Positions 50,251 through 53,062 of a stretch of DNA of 53,062 nucleotides are shown in pieces. The notes under the pieces are model-generated. The model had not been told where the DNA came from. It searched no databases and worked only from the letters and a program-made list of their open reading frames with translations. The translations under genes were made by a program, and so were the position numbers. The stretch is from Muribaculaceae bacterium (GTDB taxonomy: Bacteria > Bacteroidota > Bacteroidia > Bacteroidales > Muribaculaceae): assembly GCA_022510385.1 (NCBI GenBank), contig JAFLTQ010000020.1:1-53062 (forward strand). Direction: 5' to 3'. Each line of letters begins with the position of its first letter. The stretch's first letter is position 1.

Positions 50251-51257
50251 CGAGTCATGGCTTCTGAGAGTTCGCTTCCCCGGTAGGATTGATTCCCAAG
50301 AGAATCAAACACAATAAAGAAAGGAATATCCTTGACAGCCAGCTTCATGACATCTTTGTCGACAAGTGAAGCCGGAGCCCATAATCTCTTCGAGTCTCCG
50401 AGAGAATCTTTGCGGATTGCATTGCGCCATCCCGTCGAATCGACATCAAGACAAATATCAGCTATTATCCTGACAGAGTCGGGATAATCTTTTTTCAATA
50501 CTTTGATAGAGTCGATCAGGCTGTTGCGGTCTGAGTTCCCGGTTTGCCAAAAAAGGAGGAAAACCGGATTTTTACCGTTAATGCAAATAGTATCACCACC
50601 CTCATTTAAAGATCTCATCACGAGACTTCGAAGTTTTGCCGGATATGCATAAGAGTGGAAAGGTTGGTCAGAGCGTGCCATCAGGCGCAGCCACTCTTTA
50701 TCACGCGCTTCTCCTTTAAGGGAAGCCATCAGATCAGCATAACCCCTTTCATCAATACTTTTGTTGAAATATGATAACATAAGGATAGTGGCCACCGGAT
50801 TCCCTTCATTGCTTTTCACGAATTTTTCTATAGCAACATTGATGCTGTCGGGGTCATTACCTTTCAAAAGCTTTAAATTCTGAGATCTCCAGGCTGTCAG
50901 TTCCTCATTAATTTTATCTCCGGAAACACTCCATTCCAAAGGATCTTTTTCATTCCCTGAAAAATCTATTCTGCCTCCCTTCTTAGCATACACTACCAGG
51001 GGGAGTTTTGAATTTCTATCGGTGATATAAACGATGGTCGGGAGTTTTGTAGCCCCGGGGAGCTGGCACTTTCCCTCTCTTACTGAAGCCACCGCCTGCA
51101 CAGTCAGACCTCCATCGATATCGGTGGCATAATAAGTGACATTATAATTTTCTGTGATATCCTCCTTTAAATCAAAATTAAGGGAAAATTCATTTTTTCC
51201 GCAGCTGAATAAAAAAAGGATACAAAATAAAAAAATATAATTCAATTTCGAGTGCAT
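50199..51257 (-). CDS. Lipoprotein with thioredoxin-like C-terminus
   Basis: 352 aa from the ATG at 51,257; a GTG eight codons upstream (51,281) lies in the divergent promoter. Signal peptide ending in the lipobox FLFSC, then a DUF4369-like N-terminal beta domain (about 25-110), a helical middle and a thioredoxin-like domain (about 225-345; NPVFLLFWQTGNSDRNSLIDSI), where TGNS replaces the CxxC active site, so no redox chemistry is expected. Such proteins are common outer-membrane-associated lipoproteins in Bacteroidales. Convergent 52-bp overlap with trmB. Confidence 0.7.
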   Translation of the reverse strand: MHSKLNYIFLFCILFLFSCGKNEFSLNFDLKEDITENYNVTYYATDIDGGLTVQAVASVREGKCQLPGATKLPTIVYITDRNSKLPLVVYAKKGGRIDFSGNEKDPLEWSVSGDKINEELTAWRSQNLKLLKGNDPDSINVAIEKFVKSNEGNPVATILMLSYFNKSIDERGYADLMASLKGEARDKEWLRLMARSDQPFHSYAYPAKLRSLVMRSLNEGGDTICINGKNPVFLLFWQTGNSDRNSLIDSIKVLKKDYPDSVRIIADICLDVDSTGWRNAIRKDSLGDSKRLWAPASLVDKDVMKLAVKDIPFFIVFDSLGNQSYRGSELSEAMTRYRLLVEGKDSLPMTLR

Positions 51258-51281
51258 ACGCAAAAATAACAATTTTTTCAC

Positions 51282-51289
51282 TAATTTTG
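51282..51289 (+). promoter_or_regulatory. pyrH -7 promoter box
   Basis: TAATTTTG, 30 bases upstream of the pyrH ATG, divergent from the lipoprotein gene, which has a TATTTTTG box on the other strand. Confidence 0.6.
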
Positions 51290-51319
51290 GAATTCAAGAT
51301 ATTAATAGGGTATAATAAA

Positions 51320-52030
51320 ATGAAATATAATCGCATCTTGCTCAAATTATCAGGAGAATCCCTAATGGGTTCCCAAGGATATGGGATTGATCCGGAACGA
51401 CTTCAATCCTATGCCCAACAGATCCGTGCCGTTTCCGACCTTGGGGTTCAGATAGGGATTGTGATAGGTGGCGGAAATATTTTCAGGGGCTTAGCGGGGG
51501 CATCAAAAGGTTTCGACAGAGTGAAAGGCGACCAAATGGGAATGATGGCGACCGTGATCAATTCTTTAGCTCTAAGTTCAGCTTTTGAAGCGATAGGTCA
51601 GCCATCGAAAGTTTTCACGGCTATACCGATGTTTCCGGTGGGTTATCCTTACTCAAAATGGGAAGCCATTAAGGCGATGAAAGAGGGAAGCATTGCAATA
51701 ATGAGTTGCGGGACCGGCAGCCCATATTTCACTACTGACACCGGATCGGCTCTACGTGCTATTGAAATTGAGGCTGACGTTATGTTGAAAGGGACACGCG
51801 TTGACGGTGTGTATACTGCCGACCCCGAGAAGGATCCTTCGGCTAAAAAGTTTGATAAGATCACTTATGATGAGGTTATTTCCCGTAATCTAAAGGTAAT
51901 GGATATAACTGCCACAGCTTTATGCAAGGAAAACAATATGCCTATTTATGTTTTCAATATGGATGTTGAGGGCAACCTTGAAAAGATGATAGCGGGGAAG
52001 AATGTGGGGACTTTGGTCTATAGCGCATAA
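51320..52030 (+). CDS. pyrH: UMP kinase
   Basis: 236 aa from the ATG at 51,320 (the frame is open further up to 51,287, but that would include the promoter). [56 protein letters not shown] and [11 protein letters not shown] are standard. Phosphorylates UMP in pyrimidine synthesis. Upstream of frr, a widely conserved pair. Confidence 0.96.
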   Translation: MKYNRILLKLSGESLMGSQGYGIDPERLQSYAQQIRAVSDLGVQIGIVIGGGNIFRGLAGASKGFDRVKGDQMGMMATVINSLALSSAFEAIGQPSKVFTAIPMFPVGYPYSKWEAIKAMKEGSIAIMSCGTGSPYFTTDTGSALRAIEIEADVMLKGTRVDGVYTADPEKDPSAKKFDKITYDEVISRNLKVMDITATALCKENNMPIYVFNMDVEGNLEKMIAGKNVGTLVYSA

Positions 52031-52071
52031 CCCATACCTTTACACTGAATAATAAAATAAAAATCAATACT

Positions 52072-52629
52072 ATGGAAGTTAAAGAATATCTCGAGAATGC
52101 CAAAGAGAATATGGAGATGGCAGTGGAGTATCTTGATGATGCTTTGGCACATATCAGGGCCGGGAAGGCATCCCCTAAACTGTTGGATTCTATCAGAGTA
52201 GATTATTACGGGTCGAAAGCTCCGATTTCTAATGTGGCTAATGTTTCTGTGCCTGATGCGCGGACAATTGCAATCACTCCGTGGGAGAAATCGATGTTTA
52301 AAGAAATTGAGAAGGCGATAATTAATTCTGATTTGGGAATCACTCCGGAGAATAACGGAGAAGTGATCCGCCTGTCGATTCCTCCTTTAACGGAAGAGAG
52401 GCGCAAACAACTTGTGAAACAGAGTAAAGCCGAGGCAGAGAATGCAAAGGTTTCCATCAGGAATGCACGTCGTGAAGCCATAGAAGGTCTCAAGAAAGAG
52501 ATTAAAAATGGATTGAGCGAAGACCTGGAAAAGGATGCAGAAAACGAAGTGCAGAAACTTCATGATAAATACATGAAGAAGATAGATGATGTTTTCGCAG
52601 CAAAAGAGAAAGAAATCCTGACCGTATAA
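52072..52629 (+). CDS. frr: Ribosome recycling factor
   Basis: 185 aa. [61 protein letters not shown] and a C-terminal coiled coil. Splits post-termination ribosomes with EF-G. 41 bp after pyrH, same operon. Confidence 0.96.
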   Translation: MEVKEYLENAKENMEMAVEYLDDALAHIRAGKASPKLLDSIRVDYYGSKAPISNVANVSVPDARTIAITPWEKSMFKEIEKAIINSDLGITPENNGEVIRLSIPPLTEERRKQLVKQSKAEAENAKVSIRNARREAIEGLKKEIKNGLSEDLEKDAENEVQKLHDKYMKKIDDVFAAKEKEILTV

Positions 52630-52651
52630 GCGATACTCTTATAATAGATAA

Positions 52652-53062
52652 AAGAGGGTGTGTCAAAATGAGAGATGACACGACCCGATGAAAAAGAAGC
52701 CGTCTGAGGATCGAAGGATTTTCAGGCGGCCGATTTTTGTGGGATTTTCCAGAATATCCGATTCTCAGGCGATAACTTTCCGGAAATATAAAAAAACAAG
52801 CCATTTTGCGGGTTATTTCCTCCCTTATTGGCTTGTTTTGCTATTTTTCTGCACATTTTCTTTAGATTAAACGCAATGGCGAAGAAAGCAAAGTCCATGG
52901 TAACCTTGTCCTTGCCGAAGTGACGGAACCTTTTATAACCCATATTGTATTTCATCTGGCCGAAGACAGCCTCGGGTTCTATACATCGTCGTCCTCTGTG
53001 TTCCAATCCTTTTTCGGAGGTAAGGAGTTCACGGGCCTTTTTCTTATATTGGTTGAGGCGGT
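52652..53062 (-). mobile_element. Left end of an IS1182-like insertion sequence
   Basis: GAGGGTGTGTCAAAA at about 52,653-52,667 looks like a terminal inverted repeat, followed by a short spacer and a minus-strand transposase that runs off the window edge. The other end is not visible. Confidence 0.6.
52722..53062 (-). CDS. IS1182-like transposase, C-terminal part
   Basis: Reading on the minus strand, the frame is open from the right window edge to a stop at 52,722. It contains KARELLTSEKGLEHRGRRCIEPEAVFGQMKYNMGYKRFRHFGKDKV followed by a FAFFAIAFNLKKM helix. The EP(E)AVFGQ(M/I)KYN block with the catalytic Glu and the F...AIA.NL.K tail are typical of IS1182/IS5-group transposases. Truncated by the window edge, not evidently broken. 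Confidence 0.8.
   Translation of the reverse strand, partial: RLNQYKKKARELLTSEKGLEHRGRRCIEPEAVFGQMKYNMGYKRFRHFGKDKVTMDFAFFAIAFNLKKMCRKIAKQANKGGNNPQNGLFFYISGKLSPENRIFWKIPQKSAA

Overview
The window looks like a chromosome segment from a Bacteroidales bacterium, perhaps a Muribaculaceae-like gut lineage. The housekeeping part (about 33.9-52.6 kb) has Bacteroidetes-type promoters (TTTG, about 19-22 bp, TAnnTTTG), Bacteroidetes-specific families (DUF3098, DUF4956, an HU-like protein) and the order ftsX-DUF3098-uppP-truB-queA-trmB. It is clearly richer in G+C than the left 33.6 kb, which is strongly AT-rich and carries recombinases, DNA methyltransferases and restriction genes.

Layout. 1-293: end of an ISL3-like insertion sequence. 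376-10,630: integrative element 1. 10,618-33,924: integrative element 2. 33,913-33,996: tRNA-Leu(CAA), minus strand, whose 3' end is the attachment site. 34.4-52.6 kb: recA, gyrB, topA, HU, two DUF3861-like genes, an NlpC/P60 hydrolase, a UvrD-type helicase, a DUF4956 membrane protein, ftsX, DUF3098, uppP, truB, queA, trmB, a lipoprotein, pyrH and frr. 52,652-53,062: start of an IS1182-like insertion sequence.

The two elements are a tandem array in one tRNA gene. The 13-bp core GTGCCCTAAGCCG occurs at 376, 10,618 and 33,912. Each element ends in a tyrosine integrase next to its tRNA-proximal att copy and has its own predicted arm-type repeats (GTGTACCAA for element 1, GAGACCAA for element 2). 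They share a backbone: a protein with family A polymerase (Pol I/T7 RNAP-like) motifs, a 54-aa two-helix membrane protein, a small serine recombinase, an excisionase-like HTH protein, the integrase, and copies of an unrecognised two-gene module. I see no relaxase, conjugation, capsid or terminase gene, so I infer either an autonomous integrative element of a poorly described kind or a satellite that borrows a transfer apparatus.

Cargo differs. Element 1 carries a complete DpnII-type (GATC) restriction-modification system and an HTH-methyltransferase. Element 2 carries a Dam-like adenine methyltransferase, a cytosine methyltransferase whose target-recognition segment seems to be missing and partly present in the next gene, and a four-gene cassette (PLD-SNF2 helicase, Eco57I-like methyltransferase, HNH nuclease, acidic protein) that is the best candidate for a new or poorly described defence system. 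Five element-2 transcription units share one promoter design: the palindrome CCAATATTGG lies exactly 34 bp upstream of the -7 element. Both elements are strongly depleted in GATC, and five element proteins end in Ala-Ala.
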